Below are positions 24,101-35,480 of a stretch of DNA of 64,000 nt, in pieces. Below the pieces are notes generated by a model that was not told the DNA's origin, searched no databases, and worked only from the letters and a program-made list of their open reading frames with translations. Each line of letters opens with the position of its first letter. Positions within the stretch are counted from its first letter, which is position 1. Source of the DNA: Prosapia bicincta (Eukaryota; Arthropoda; Insecta; Hemiptera; Cercopidae); assembly GCA_036971475.1 (NCBI GenBank), contig JBAIZL010000005.1, positions 245,359,323 to 245,423,322 of the forward strand, read 5' to 3'. Position numbers and translations under genes: made by a program.

Positions 24101-26790
24101 AAAAAGGTCTCACTTCAGTAGCAGTCACGATTTACAAATTCCTCGGTTTACCATCAGCCTCCTAAGGAACAGCAAAGAGGGACGAGACAAATGCTGTCAC
24201 TTCAGTAGCAGTCACGATATACACATTCCTCGGTTTACCATCAGCCTCCTAAGGAACAGCAAAGAGGGACGCGACAAATGCTCTTACTTCAGTAGCAGTC
24301 ACGATATACACATTCCTCGGTTTACCATCAGCCTCCTAAGGAACAGCAAAGAGGGACGCGACATATGCTCTCACTTCAGTAGCAGTCACGATATACACAT
24401 TCCTCAGTATACCATCAGGCTCCTAAGGAACAGCACATAGGGACGCGACAAATGCTCTTACTTCAGTAGCAGTCACGATAGACACATTCCTCGGTTTACC
24501 ATCAGGGTCCTAAGGAACAGCAAAGAGGGACGCGTCAAATGCTCTTACTTCAGTAGCAGTCACAATATACACATTCCTCAGATTACCATCAGGCTCCTAA
24601 GGAACAGCAAAGAAGAACGCGACAAATGCTCTTACTTCAGTAGCAGTCACGATATACACATTCCTCAGATTACCATCAGGCTCCTGAGGAACAGCAAAGA
24701 GGAACACGACAAATAATCTTACTTCATTAGCAGTCACGATATACACATTCCTCGGTTTACCATCAACCTCCTAAGGAACAGCAAAGAGGGACGCGAAAAA
24801 AGGTCTCAATTCAGTACCAGTCACGATTTACACATTCCTCGGTTTACCATCAGCCTCCTAAGGAACAGCAAAGAGGGACGCGACAAATGCTCTTACTTCA
24901 GTAGCAGTCACGATATACCTATTCCTCGGTTTACCATCAGCCTCCTAAGGAACAGCAAAGAGGGACGCGACATATGCTCTCACTTCAGTAGCAGTCACGA
25001 TATACACATTCCTCAGTTTACCATCAGCCTCCTAAGGAACAGCAAAGATGGACGCGACAAATGCTCTTACTTCAGTAGCAGTCACGATATACACATTCCT
25101 CGGTTTACCATCAGGCTCCTAAGGAACAGCAAAGAGGGACGCGACAAATGCTCTTACTTCAGTAGCAGTCACGATATACACATTCCTCAGATTACCATCA
25201 GGCTCCTGAAGAACAGCAAAGAGGAACACGACAAATAATCTTACTTCATTAGCAGTCACGATATACACATTCCTCGGTTTACCATCACGTTCCTAAGGAA
25301 CAGCAAAGAGGGACGCGACAAATGCTCTCACTTCATTAGCAGTCACGATATACACATTACTCAGATTACCGTCAGTCTCCAGAGGAACAGCAATGAAGGA
25401 CGCGACAAGTCCTCTTACTTCAGCGGCAGTCACGATATTCACATTCCTCAACTTACCATCAGTCTCCTGAAGAACAGCAAAGTTGGAAAAGACAAATGCT
25501 TTTACTTCATTAGCAGTCACGATATTCACATTCCTTGGCTTACCATCAACCTCCTCAGGAACAGCAAAGAGGGTCGCGACAATTGCTCTTACTTCAGTAG
25601 CAGTCACGATATACACATTACTCAGATTACCGTCAGTCTCCAGAGGAACAGCAATGAAGGACGCGACAAGTCCTCTTACTTCAGCGGCAGTCACGATATT
25701 CACATTCCTCAACTTACCATCAGTCTCCTGAAGAACAGCAAAGTTGGAAAAGGCAAATGCTTTTACTTCATTAGCAGTCACGATATTCACATTCCTTGGC
25801 TTACCATCAACCTCCTCAGGAACAGCAAAGAGGGTCGCGACAATTGCTCTTACTTCAGTAGCAGTCACGATACACACATTATTCAGATTACCATCAGGCT
25901 CCTAAGGAACAGCAAAGAGGGACGCGACAAATGCTCTTACTTAAGTAGCAGTCACGATATACACATTCCTCGGTTTACCATCAGCCTCTTAAGGAACAGG
26001 AAAGAGGGACGTGACAAATGCTCTCACTTCAGTAGCAGTCACGATATACACATTCCTCGGTTTACCATCAGCCTCCTAAGGTACAGCAAAGAGGGACGCG
26101 ACAAATGCTCTTACTTCAGTAGCAGTCACGATATACACATTCCTTGGTTTACCATCAGTCTCCAGAGGAACAGCAAAGAAGGACGCGACAAGTCCTCTTA
26201 CTCCAGTAGCAGTCAGGATATTTACATTCCTCAGCTTACCATCAGTCTCCTGAAGAACAGCAAAGATGGAAAAGACAAATGCTTTTACTTCATTAGCAGT
26301 CACGATATTCACATTCCTTGGCTTACCATCAACCTCCTCAGGAACAGCAGAGAGGGACGCGACAAATGCTCTTACTTCAGTAGCAGTCACGATATTCACA
26401 TTCCTCAGCTTACCGTCAGTCCCCTGAAGAAGAGCAAAGATGGAAACGACAAATGCGTTTACTTCATTAGCAGTCACGGTATTCACATTCCTTGGCTTAC
26501 CATCAACCTCCTGAGGAACAGCAAAGAGGGACACGACAAATGCTTTTACTTAAGTAGCAGTCACGATATTCACATTCCTCAGCTTTCCATCAGTCTCCTG
26601 AAGAACAGCAAAAATGGAAACGACAAATTCTTTTACTTCATTAGCAGTCACGATATTCACATTCCTTGGCTTACCATCAACCTCCTGAGGAACAGCAAAG
26701 AGGGACACGACAAATGCTCTTATTTCAGTAGCAGTCGCGATATTCACATTCCTCCGCTTACCATCAGTCTCCTGAGGAACAGTTTTTAGA
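21110..26790. repeat. 87-bp minisatellite array, about 65 units
   Basis: Unit anchor tcctcggttt/tcctcagatt recurs at 21181, 21268 and 21355, then after one 88-bp step at 21443 and every 87 bp to 26750, that is 61 consecutive steps with no length change. Units differ by substitutions only. Because 87 is 29 codons, frames persist across units. A plus frame lacking ATG is open except for three stops (23589, 24714, 25236). A minus frame is open in some units but has TAG in the common unit (cctaagg on the plus strand). Minus frames such as 22248-22571, 22770-23093 and 25293-25877 are stretches where TAG happens to be absent. Higher-order duplications of 6 units (522 bp) and 3 units (261 bp) are present. 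No protein family is recognised. Confidence 0.95.
25358..25879. repeat. Higher-order duplication, three-unit block repeated twice
   Basis: 25358-25618 and 25619-25879 are nearly identical 261-bp blocks, each of three distinguishable unit types (marked by ggaacagcaatgaagg, aacagcaaagttgg and cagcaaagagggtcgcg). Confidence 0.9.
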
Positions 26791-26819
26791 AACGATAAAT
26801 TTGCTTACCTCACCATAAC

Positions 26820-27050
26820 AGTTACGATATTATTATTACGACATAATTCATACGTGTTTCTAGGAGTATTTAAGCGAACTGAGTGGCCACCACTACACTT
26901 TAGCCAGTTCTTTTATCCCAGGCTTGATCCTATCTGCTCATTTACACACCGACCTGGGGCCAGAGGATTTTCACGCAACCTCTTTGATGCGATTCGAAAT
27001 CGAACCCAGAATTTTAAATTTCGTTGTGAAGTGCACCTACTGGACCACAC
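26820..27050 (-). mobile_element. SINE-like element with tRNA-type B box
   Basis: On the minus strand a ctgggttcgatttcgaatc block resembles a Pol III B box (GGTTCGANNCC). About 200 bp downstream the sequence ends in tcgtaataataata, a short (TAA)-type tail as many insect SINEs have. A convincing A box and target-site duplications were not established. Two overlapping plus frames of about 70 codons (26854-27069, 26924-27130) are taken as chance frames. Confidence 0.45.
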
Positions 27051-27130
27051 AGCTTCTAATTTACTCTAATACAGTTTATTTATTCTCTATATTACCTCGT
27101 ATTCTGGACTGGTCGGCTAACAGACTATAA

Positions 27131-29040
27131 TAGTTTGCACTATTGTCTTTAATTTTTTTTTTTTTGATTTGTATATCACTGTATTTTATGGCAATTTTCT
27201 TTAAACGTTAGTAACAAATTATTTTTCTTGAAATGTACGTTATTTTCAAAGCCTTGTATTGAAAATCTGTTAGATAACCGCTGATGTTTTATGAATTAAG
27301 TGTCCCGTAGTACAAATCGATTAGCGCAACAATTATAGCGGGTTGTAAAGCAAGTTCATTGGACAGATATGGATGCCATAATCCTTATCGCCTGGTTTAG
27401 GTGGGCGAATCACTTGGTCGATAAAGCGCTCTGATCGAACTTTACGATCAGCACACTCTGTAATTGAATCAAATCTAGCTCCAGTTCGCTACAATAGGTT
27501 GATTTGTGGACAACCCACGCTGACTACTGATGGGGAAATAGTAAGGCTTCAGGGTATTAAAATTCACTCGGAAACTCAATAGATTGAAAAATGAGTGTTT
27601 CGGTAAAAAAAAGTGAAAAACTTTGATCTGACTCAGAGAAAAATTACAATTTTGAAATAAAATGTTAACCTCGCATTTTAACGTAAAGAAGCTTTATAAA
27701 ATCAAAATTTCTTTAAAACAGATCACTGGGTTATTCTTCGATACATTAAATCCACAAAATAAACGTTAAGGTAGATTTGGTTTTTAAAAAAAAGGGATTC
27801 TCTTGTTTCTTAACGCGGATCAATTAGTTGAAGTGGGCAAGTAATATTTGGTCTCCATTTAGTGTTCAATAATGAGAAACGTACACCAAGATGAAAGCCA
27901 CTTCACTACTCAACCAGTTAGCTTAGGTTACGGAACGTTATTTGAATCATTTTTATAAGTAAATTTATCGTAACCAGGTACTTTGTAGCTAGATTGTAAT
28001 GTAGTATAACTTACTATATTTTATAAAGTATTGTGTGACGTTATTTTAGTATTTTTAATATTTTGTCACCATTAACTTTGTTATTTTTCCGTGTGCTTGA
28101 GGACTTTCTTTAATTTTAAATTTATAGTACGATAATAGTTTGCAGTTTTGACGAAGTTCTGAATGAATTACTTGGATAAGGAAACAATATATAATTCACA
28201 TTCCAACAGTAAATGCTATCTAACATTTAATTGACGATTTTTATGCATAACAGTACTGTTTATTATAACTGTAGAAACTATTAACCACATAGTAATATTA
28301 TTACACATAGCTAGAGACTTACTTAATTTTTGACTAGCCTGCTTTCGAAGATTCATTGTCTCTCTATTGTCAACGACAGAAGTTAACAAGTGTCTCCACA
28401 GCCGGCTAATTAAATCCCATGATCATTCCTTATTAAATGTGTTATTAATATGTGTAGATTTAAATATGATCATATGTATTAGTTGGCTATTTTATATTGA
28501 AGTTAGATGAAGTAAATCAAGTATGAAACCCTTATCACAGGTTTTGCAGTTGATGTTCTCTATATATAGTGTTAAATGCATACCTTTGCAAGTGTTTACA
28601 GTGGAATTTCTTAATTACTGACTGCAAACAAAAAACAAGTTTTCATATCAGCGGCGGTCCCTGATTTTTGGCACACGAGATAATTACTCTGTAATTACGC
28701 AAAGGCCCCTTCAAACACCGGTGCAATTATAGAAGGGCGGGGGTCACTAAAGAAATGTGAAAAATGCAAGCATCTCTTGCTGATGGCACTTGCACAAATA
28801 TTTTACTTGTACACTTTCTTGAATTCAGTATTTAGCAAATTACAAAATAAATATAAAGTGATTTTTTTAATACAAAAATATAACAATACGCACAAAACAC
28901 ATACAACCTGTTAGTTCGTTCCGCCCTTTTTATTAATTTTTCTTCTCCCAATCCTATATTTATGCAAACATTTCTATGCAAAATTTGTTAAAATTAGAGG
29001 TTCCTGTGTATGCAGAACAAGATGAGTATGTTTACGTTGA
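27131..29040. other. Unannotated DNA
   Basis: No gene recognised. A GC-richer patch near 28650-28760 and a 27330-27540 block rich in CG words are unexplained. Confidence 0.4.
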
Positions 29041-29086
29041 ATGCAGCAGATGAATGTTGAAAACAACCATCTGAAAGCCATACATC

Positions 29087-29120
29087 CTGATGAAGACCAG
29101 GTTAACGACGAAACACCAAA
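29087..29120 (+). ncRNA. Possible hammerhead-type remnant
   Basis: CTGATGA at 29087-29093 is followed 15 bases later by cGAAACACC. A stable stem II is not obvious (GACC can pair only with GGTT), and stem III is not a palindrome. Listed only because spacing and flanking words match the other copies. Confidence 0.25.
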
Positions 29121-29689
29121 GTAGACCGGATTTAAATATGACCCCACCCAATATTACCTGTTTAACTAGGGGCTTCTGAGAACTGTTAAGCAGGATCTGG
29201 GGGCGAAATATATCCCCAAACTTATTTTTAAATAGCCAGTTCTTTATTTATGCTACCTCATATTTTCAATGAATTCAAAAGAGTGAATTCTTTTATAGCC
29301 TATTGTCTCAATATTGTATAAAATTTATATCATTGTTTAAGTTGTTAAGGCTATCAGTAAGTTTTAAAATATATAGTTCCACAGGAATTTGGATTACTGA
29401 ATTAATTGAATATTCTAAATAATTTTAAATTACATTCTAATAATTCAAAAATATTCTTCACTGTTAATTTAAAATTTTCTCGCTTAATATTGACTAAATT
29501 ATTTATAAAATCTGAGATACCAAAGTACAAATATATTTTTTTTAATTAATAAAAACCAAAGTTTCTTTTAGTTTCATTTTATTCCACTTGTTGCTGATAA
29601 AGTTCTTAATTTGTCCTTTGGTGTCTTTTTTGCTAATCTTGAATATTTTATGCATGTACAATTTATACAAAACCTATTACATATATTTC

Positions 29690-29691
29690 AA

Positions 29692-29769
<78 letters not shown>

Positions 29770-29772
29770 AGG

Positions 29773-29810
<38 letters not shown>
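29690..29810. repeat. (AT)n-(TG)n-(AT)n compound microsatellite
   Basis: AT run to 29750, TG run 29751-29769, then AT run 29774-29809. It ends about 30 bp from the inverted repeat bordering the minus-strand PLE. Confidence 0.95.
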
Positions 29811-29812
<2 letters not shown>

Positions 29813-29878
29813 GTTAATATATTACTATTCTAAGTAATTTTATCCACCATTAAGTGCAATGATTTTACCTTGTGTGAT

Positions 29879-29910
29879 GAGGCGCCTTTCAGTCACTTGA
29901 CCATTGTCGA
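29879..29910 (-). ncRNA. Hammerhead-like motif at the PLE 3' end, stem III AGGCGCCU
   Basis: Read on the minus strand: box TCGACAA (canonical CUGAnGA with C3 to U, U4 to C and G8 to A), extra T, stem II GGTCA/TGACT with loop AG, GAA, palindrome AGGCGCCT (29887-29880), then C at 29879. Same motif as at 52589-52620. Confidence 0.5.
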
Positions 29911-29989
29911 ATCACTGATTACTTTTTCTCATTTTTTCTGGTGTGGATGTTCGGTCCGTGGTGTTGGTACTTGTTGACGTCATACACGT

Positions 29990-30350
29990 TTCCTCTTTAG
30001 TCTCGTGTATAATGTTTTTTAATAGTATGTCTTCTGTATATGTTGTTTGTAGATTCATTAAATTGTTGTGTATGTTTTTATAAATGTGGTATTTTTCTAG
30101 TGAGTTTAGTTCTATTGGGTTATTATTTATTTCAGGTATAGTTAGGTTATTTTCGTAATTTGTTATTTCATGTTTCTGTGATATTAGGTATGATATTTAT
30201 TTGTGGTGTGATGCAATATTTGATACTTTTAAATTTTGGTTTTTGAATGCTCTATAATGTTCTTCAAATCTTATTTTAAATGATCTGGTTGTTTTCCCTA
30301 TGTAAAATGCGTTACAGTTGTTACATGTAATTTTGTAAATTCCTGATAGG
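29990..30350 (-). pseudogene. PLE GIY-YIG endonuclease domain, degenerate
   Basis: Minus-strand frame starting near 30350 reads SGIYKITCNNCNAFYIGKTT and RSFKIRFEEHYRAF, then SNIASHH before a stop near 30203. It has the GIY and YIG motifs, the CxxC pair and the following histidines typical of PLE endonucleases. After the stop the same frame continues with plausible family C-terminal sequence (PIELNSLEKYHIYK), so one nonsense change separates the two parts. Confidence 0.85.
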
Positions 30351-30359
30351 TTATGTTTT

Positions 30360-31213
30360 TCTGAATCTGTTTTGTGGTTTGTGTTATTAAGATATTTTAT
30401 TATTTTGTTGTTTGGTTGTATTTTGGAGTGTAGTATACTTTGTTGTATATATTTGTTATTTTTTCTATTTTGTTATTGGTGTATTTATCTTTTAGGTAGA
30501 TTTTTTATTTTTATTATTTTTTTGTTCCGGTTGTAGTGTTGTGTTGAGGTTAAGTTTTTTTGTGAATTTATTGTATATATTTTTTATAATGTGTTTGTTG
30601 TATCCATTTTCTATTGCTACTTTTTATAATGTTATCTAGTTCTTCATTTAATTTTTGTTTGTTATCCTGTGTGTATTTTATTGCTTTATGTATAATGTTA
30701 CTGTAAGTGTTAATTGTGGGTGTCCAGGGGTGGTTGGATTTGTTGTGTATTGTAGTTTCTATTTTATTACACTTTATATTTAATGTAATGTCAAGATAGT
30801 TAATTGTTCTGTTTGTTTCTGTTTCGAAGGGGAATTTTATGTTTTCGTTGTATGTATTTAATTTGTTTAGTATTATAATGTGTTCGTTGTGAATGGTAGG
30901 TTGGTATATTATCTACGTATCTTGTCCATAGCAAAATATTATGTGTGTTTAGTATAGATTTAATTATTATTTGTTCAAAGTTGTAGATATATTTTTGACA
31001 TGACTGATGATATGGGTGATCTCATTGGGAGTCTAGTTGTTTGTTTATAGTATTTATTGTTAAATTGGAAGTAATTTTGGATTCATATGTGTTTGATTAG
31101 TGTAATAATACTATTTATTGTGTTTTCTTTTTCGTTATTGTATATGAGTTTGTTTTTCATTATGTCTATGGTTTCTTCTATTGGGATACTAGGGTACATG
31201 TTGGTTATTTCAG
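30360..31213 (-). pseudogene. PLE reverse transcriptase, degenerate
   Basis: Minus-strand translation with stops gives AEITNMYPSIPIEETIDI at about 31213-31160, corresponding to the D-containing motif A of PLE polymerases with D changed to E. Next come QNYFQFNNKYYKQTTRLPMR and SPISSVMS, motif B, where the family has GLPMGSP. Then LLWTRYVDN at about 30930-30907, the catalytic YVDD box with the second D changed to N. Several frameshifts and stops follow. Catalytic changes and stops make it inactive. Confidence 0.8.
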
Positions 31214-31236
31214 CTAATTATTGCACTTAGTGGTGG

Positions 31237-33480
31237 AAAAAGCTATTTACAATTAATAATAATAACTAAATAAAGTCAGTGCAACGGAAAAATAATGGAC
31301 AACGTGAAATATCACGATATATATTTATAGTTTAATCAATGCCTAATTAACCGTTGATGTTGACCTCCATTTTTCATTAGTAATTTTGTAAGTTTAAAAA
31401 AAATTACCAAAAGTTATAATTATTTGATTTAAATTGATTTCCCACAATATTTTAATTTAAATTTTTATAAAAGTTATAAAGGCTGCTTTTTGACAATATG
31501 TTTTGAAAAATTTTTTGTTCCCGTTTAGTGGTCTCTTAAAAATTAAACTGCAGCACTGCCGCGCGCGAGGAGGCTGAATTTCACAAAATTGTCCCCAAAA
31601 CAAGAATTTAGATTCCCCCTTCAAATATAATTTTGAGTAATAACCCTCCCCGAGCCATGGACGGTTTAGATAGCCATAAGGAAATAAGTACTTCTATTAA
31701 TTTGCAAATAACTGATATAGTACAATTGCCTAGGATTGTTAGCTTGCCTGTTGCCTGTTGAGGATAATTCGAGGTCTCAGGTAAAGCAATTTTTACTCAT
31801 TTAGCTGCGAATATTCGTTCATATATTGGTTATTAGTTTACAATGATGGATTACATCGCTGGTAACACAATTACAATCCTACCAATATAAACGAGTTATT
31901 TAACTAACACTTAAGTACAGAGAAGAGTTGCTTTCACAATGATCTATTCCTTAAATAAGTAAATTTAAGTTGTTAGGCTGTTTGGTCTAAATATATTAAA
32001 GGGATGGTAATAGGTAGGGCGTTTTCACAGCGGACGGCCTGTAGGACCTTTCGCTGGAGGTTTTGGATCCAATCCGCCTACAGAAAATTTAAAAAGGATC
32101 TAATTTCTTCTATTTTACATTTTCTGGGAATTAATATTAACATAATAAACAATTATAGCAACTAAGATTCTGTAACCGTACAGAATGGGATGCTATCTCG
32201 TAATAATTTTCAATGGTGACTCTCACTCTGAATTACAGCCCCATAGCTTGAGTCACAGTTCCATACTTGGATCTACTAGCCTCATACTTATAGATTCTAT
32301 TTTATTTTGATATTTTCCATTTTAAGGCTATACTGGTACATCATCCATTATTAATTTTCTTCCATGTCATTTTACTGCTGACGCTATCGAATACTATTTC
32401 ATTATAGCAATTAATTTTGCTACTCCACACGTGACGCAGGATATCCACATGTGACGCATGATGTACCTGCACACGTGACGCAGGATCCAATAATATACCT
32501 CTTATATCCTATAATAGGGGTTCAGATTCCCCCTTTAAACCTACCCACATTCACATTATATTCCTATCCTTTGTACGGATCGCCTTAAAACTATAAAAAA
32601 TTATATTCTTAAATTATATCAAACAATAATAACTATGAGTATCAAAAAACAAACTCGAATCTTGCCGGTGTTTCCATACGCCTGCTGATAATGAAATCTG
32701 TAAGCAACAACGGTACTCGGTATCAAACCTCTACTATGCACAAAGGGTAATATATTGTACATTATCTTGCTATAGCGATGTGCATGCAGGCCATTATTTA
32801 TTGTCAGATACAGTTAGAGCATTGAGTCTTGCAAAGTAATCGATATATCGAAGACAGCTGATGTATCGAATGTACAACTACGTGGCAACCCATCACTCTC
32901 GGAATTCATAATTCACCCGGTTATGAAAGGTCAGTTATTCATTGCATATTTCATTCGTTTTAATCATGTGAAGATCAGATCTGTAACTGGCTTTAAAATA
33001 TGGAATGGTTATGCTCAAGAAGTGGTTGCCTTCTGAAATTTCCAGTACTGTACGACAAAAACTCTGTGTTAATAAAGTAAGATTTAAATTTAACTACACC
33101 AATAAAATTTCATCATCCAATTTTTACGCTAATAGTGTTTTAACAAATTTTATAAATATAGAATATTAAATCATTTACTAAATTTCAGATATATTTAAAG
33201 ACCTACAATATCACTCATAAAAATAGAGAAATCAGAACTCTGTGTGTGATCAATAAGGCAAAAGGAATTTCAAGAGGATTTTGTACCGGTTACCTTTTTA
33301 AATACCTCATAAACCGTGCCACAAACTATAAAATAGGTTAATAAATATATTTTTAAGAAAACTAGTACGGAACTCACAGTTAGAAACAGCTTACTGTCGA
33401 TTTATTTCTGACCGACTTTAGGGTCTTGTAAAAATCACAAATGAAATTAAAACTGCTTTTATTTCAGTTATGATTTTGTA
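31237..33480. other. Unannotated DNA
   Basis: No gene recognised. Three near-copies of cacgtgacgcaggat lie at 32425-32480. A tRNA-like patch at 32005-32075 is discussed under rejected items. Confidence 0.4.
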
Positions 33481-33489
33481 CTAGTGTCA

Positions 33490-33521
33490 CTGATGACAAT
33501 GCCTGAAATCATCGAAACGTA
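33490..33521 (+). ncRNA. Solo hammerhead-like motif, degenerate
   Basis: CTGATGA at 33490-33496 and ATCGAAACGTA at 33511-33521. Stem II could form from ATG (33499-33501) with CAT (33510-33512), which is weak. Stem III is the four-base palindrome ACGT with A at the cleavage position. No inverted partner nearby. Confidence 0.4.
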
Positions 33522-35029
33522 TATTATAAATAGTTTTTTTTTCATTTTGAGTACATATATAGTTATTTTATTATAACCCTATAGCCCAGCTCAAATATTA
33601 TTAATTTGTGGATTAATTAAGTAAACAAACCCTACTGAACTAAGATTCAAGATTGAATTACAAAACTAAAATTGAAGGGTATTTACTGACAGCTTGTTTC
33701 TTAAAAAACTGAACGTCAAAGAGATGAAAGTGTTTAAGATAAAAAAGATGTCATGCAAAAAAATATTCAGGAGGAACTGGTGGTTCTAAGGAATTCTAAA
33801 GAATTATGTGATACTTTGTTAATACAGAAAAGTATAATTCATTTGATGTTAGCTCTGTAAAAATATTTAAACCTACAGATCGCAATTAGAACGACAATTT
33901 TGCACAGAATTTCTGCAGAGAATTATGTACATGAAAATCAATGATTACTTTTCCAGTAAAGATGATGCAGTTGAGAAAAGACTCTCTGGAGCCTATACGA
34001 CAAGAACGCTATTTTTAGAACAACAGGATATTAGAACTGGATCTTATTAAAGTAATCCAGTTAAGGAACTACTTTTAAAAAAAATAACAAAGACCTTTAA
34101 AGGACCTTGCAAGGAGTTGCTTATATATTCTGTTAAAAAAATATAACTAGGTCACGACTTCTATAGTACATCTATTATTACAAACGTGTATGGAGGGAAG
34201 AGATGGTACAAAATTGTACAAACGGTACAATTAAACCTCCTGGTAATAGAAGAGTCTAATTTGGGGCTAGAGAGTGCACGGCTGCTTACTTTAAGTAAAT
34301 GCGGTCTCTCTCCAAGTCAAAATAAATTTCTCTACACGATTCTCTTATCTGTATAACTGAGTCAGTCGTTCATTTTACAAGTCCAGTAAGTTTTTTTTAA
34401 GTGTTGTATGTTTTTTTATTGTTTTCTATTACGAGAGTCAAATCTTAGTAGACTTAATCCTCTAACGGAAAACTATTAAGTTTATCTTCAGTTTATCATT
34501 ATATTTCGATTATTTTCCGAGTATCAGGTGACACATCTCTCCGCCATGTTTAAATGTCGGTCTCCTTCAGATAAGCGGCCCATTTTTCGGGATTTCATAA
34601 TTTTCTTTTGTTCCTAACGTCAAAGAATCACTACTTATTTTTTTTAGGTCTGCCTAATTCCGTTTACCAATCGTCACCCTCCTTCTCGCACAATAGTATA
34701 ACGGGAAAACATCGCCGTATAAACCCGTTAAAAAAAAGAAATGGTCTTCAGGTTCGCAACAATGTACATGTGGTGACATGGCCCCTACCAGGAAACACTC
34801 TAGGGTGTTTTCTGTCCCTACCTTATTCGTTCTATATTTACAATCCATTCGCGTTCTTCGTAAGCGATAAAAGTGAAACGATTATCTATATTTTCTAGTA
34901 TAAAATTGCTAGTCACCAAACACTTTAAAACATGAGTTATTTTTAGAAAAAATTACCCATACAAGAAATCTAACAACCACCGTCTTCGGGCGCATAGCCT
35001 CCAAACTATACTAAGATTTGGAGCTTCTT
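33522..35029. other. Unannotated DNA
   Basis: No gene assigned. The 96-codon plus frame at 34608-34898 and its minus shadow match no family. Confidence 0.4.
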
Positions 35030-35480
35030 GCTTCAGAAAAACAACCAAAGCTCGCTTCCAACGCACTCACGATCGCGTCTACCTGAAACCGTTTAATTAA
35101 CAATTTCGGCCCTAACATGTTACTTAACCCAAACAAATCCGTCACATAAATTCAATCATACTAATTAGTGTAACCCGCTATGCTCAATTAGTTGGCTGAA
35201 ACCGGTTCATTTGGAAATCGGATAAGTCGCGTCGTGCGGCCACCACCCAAATTGGGTTCTAATTAAGAAAATCTATTCTACCGCGGGTAGATAATTAAGT
35301 CATAAACTATTTGAATGGAATTTCACAAAAGTTTATTTCAGTTTAAACGAAAGAAGAACTTTCAATTAATCGGTTACAATCGGAGCGCTTCCAACTAACT
35401 AGTCTACTAATGAGTCACTACTGCGTAACGACACCTGGCAAACCGGGTAACACTGGGTAGCACCATTCGTTATCATGCGA
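35030..35480. promoter_or_regulatory. GC-richer island with several TAAT-core words
   Basis: Unique sequence with CG words (gataagtcgcgtcgtgcggc; ctaccgcgggtagataatta) mixed with TTAATTA, TAATTAG and AATTAATCGG motifs of the homeodomain-binding kind. Candidate enhancer or conserved non-coding element. Inference from composition and motif clustering; not tested. Confidence 0.3.

Larger units (their letters stand above)
29843..31236 (-). mobile_element. Penelope-like retroelement, 5'-truncated, bounded by a short inverted repeat
   Basis: A decayed PLE read on the minus strand: reverse-transcriptase part, then GIY-YIG endonuclease, then a 3' segment with a hammerhead-like motif. A 20-bp inverted repeat (tccaccattaagtgcaatga at 29843-29862, complement at about 31215-31236) brackets it. 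The truncation falls just upstream of the first catalytic motif of the polymerase. PLEs often carry terminal repeats in odd arrangements, so the bracket may be what remains of an inverted terminal repeat. Confidence 0.8.

Noticed and set aside
22248..25877. Minus-strand frames of 107-194 codons in the 87-bp array as genes
   Set aside because: They are windows where the common TAG codon is substituted. Neighbouring units of the same array contain the stop, no domain is recognised, and starts are internal to the repeat.
29611..29811. Open frame with Ile-Tyr repeats
   Set aside because: Produced by the (AT)n/(TG)n microsatellite. The same applies to 60606-60899, 60661-60885, 63512-63781 and 63600-63797.
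31005..31020. CTGATGA within the minus-strand PLE polymerase region as a hammerhead core
   Set aside because: It is part of degenerate coding sequence, with no GAAA or stem II at the required distance.
32005..32090. tRNA-like patch (ggtagggcg ... ggttttggatccaatccgcc)
   Set aside because: Suggestive A- and B-box spacing, but no acceptor stem or cloverleaf can be drawn; at most an old tRNA-derived SINE fragment.
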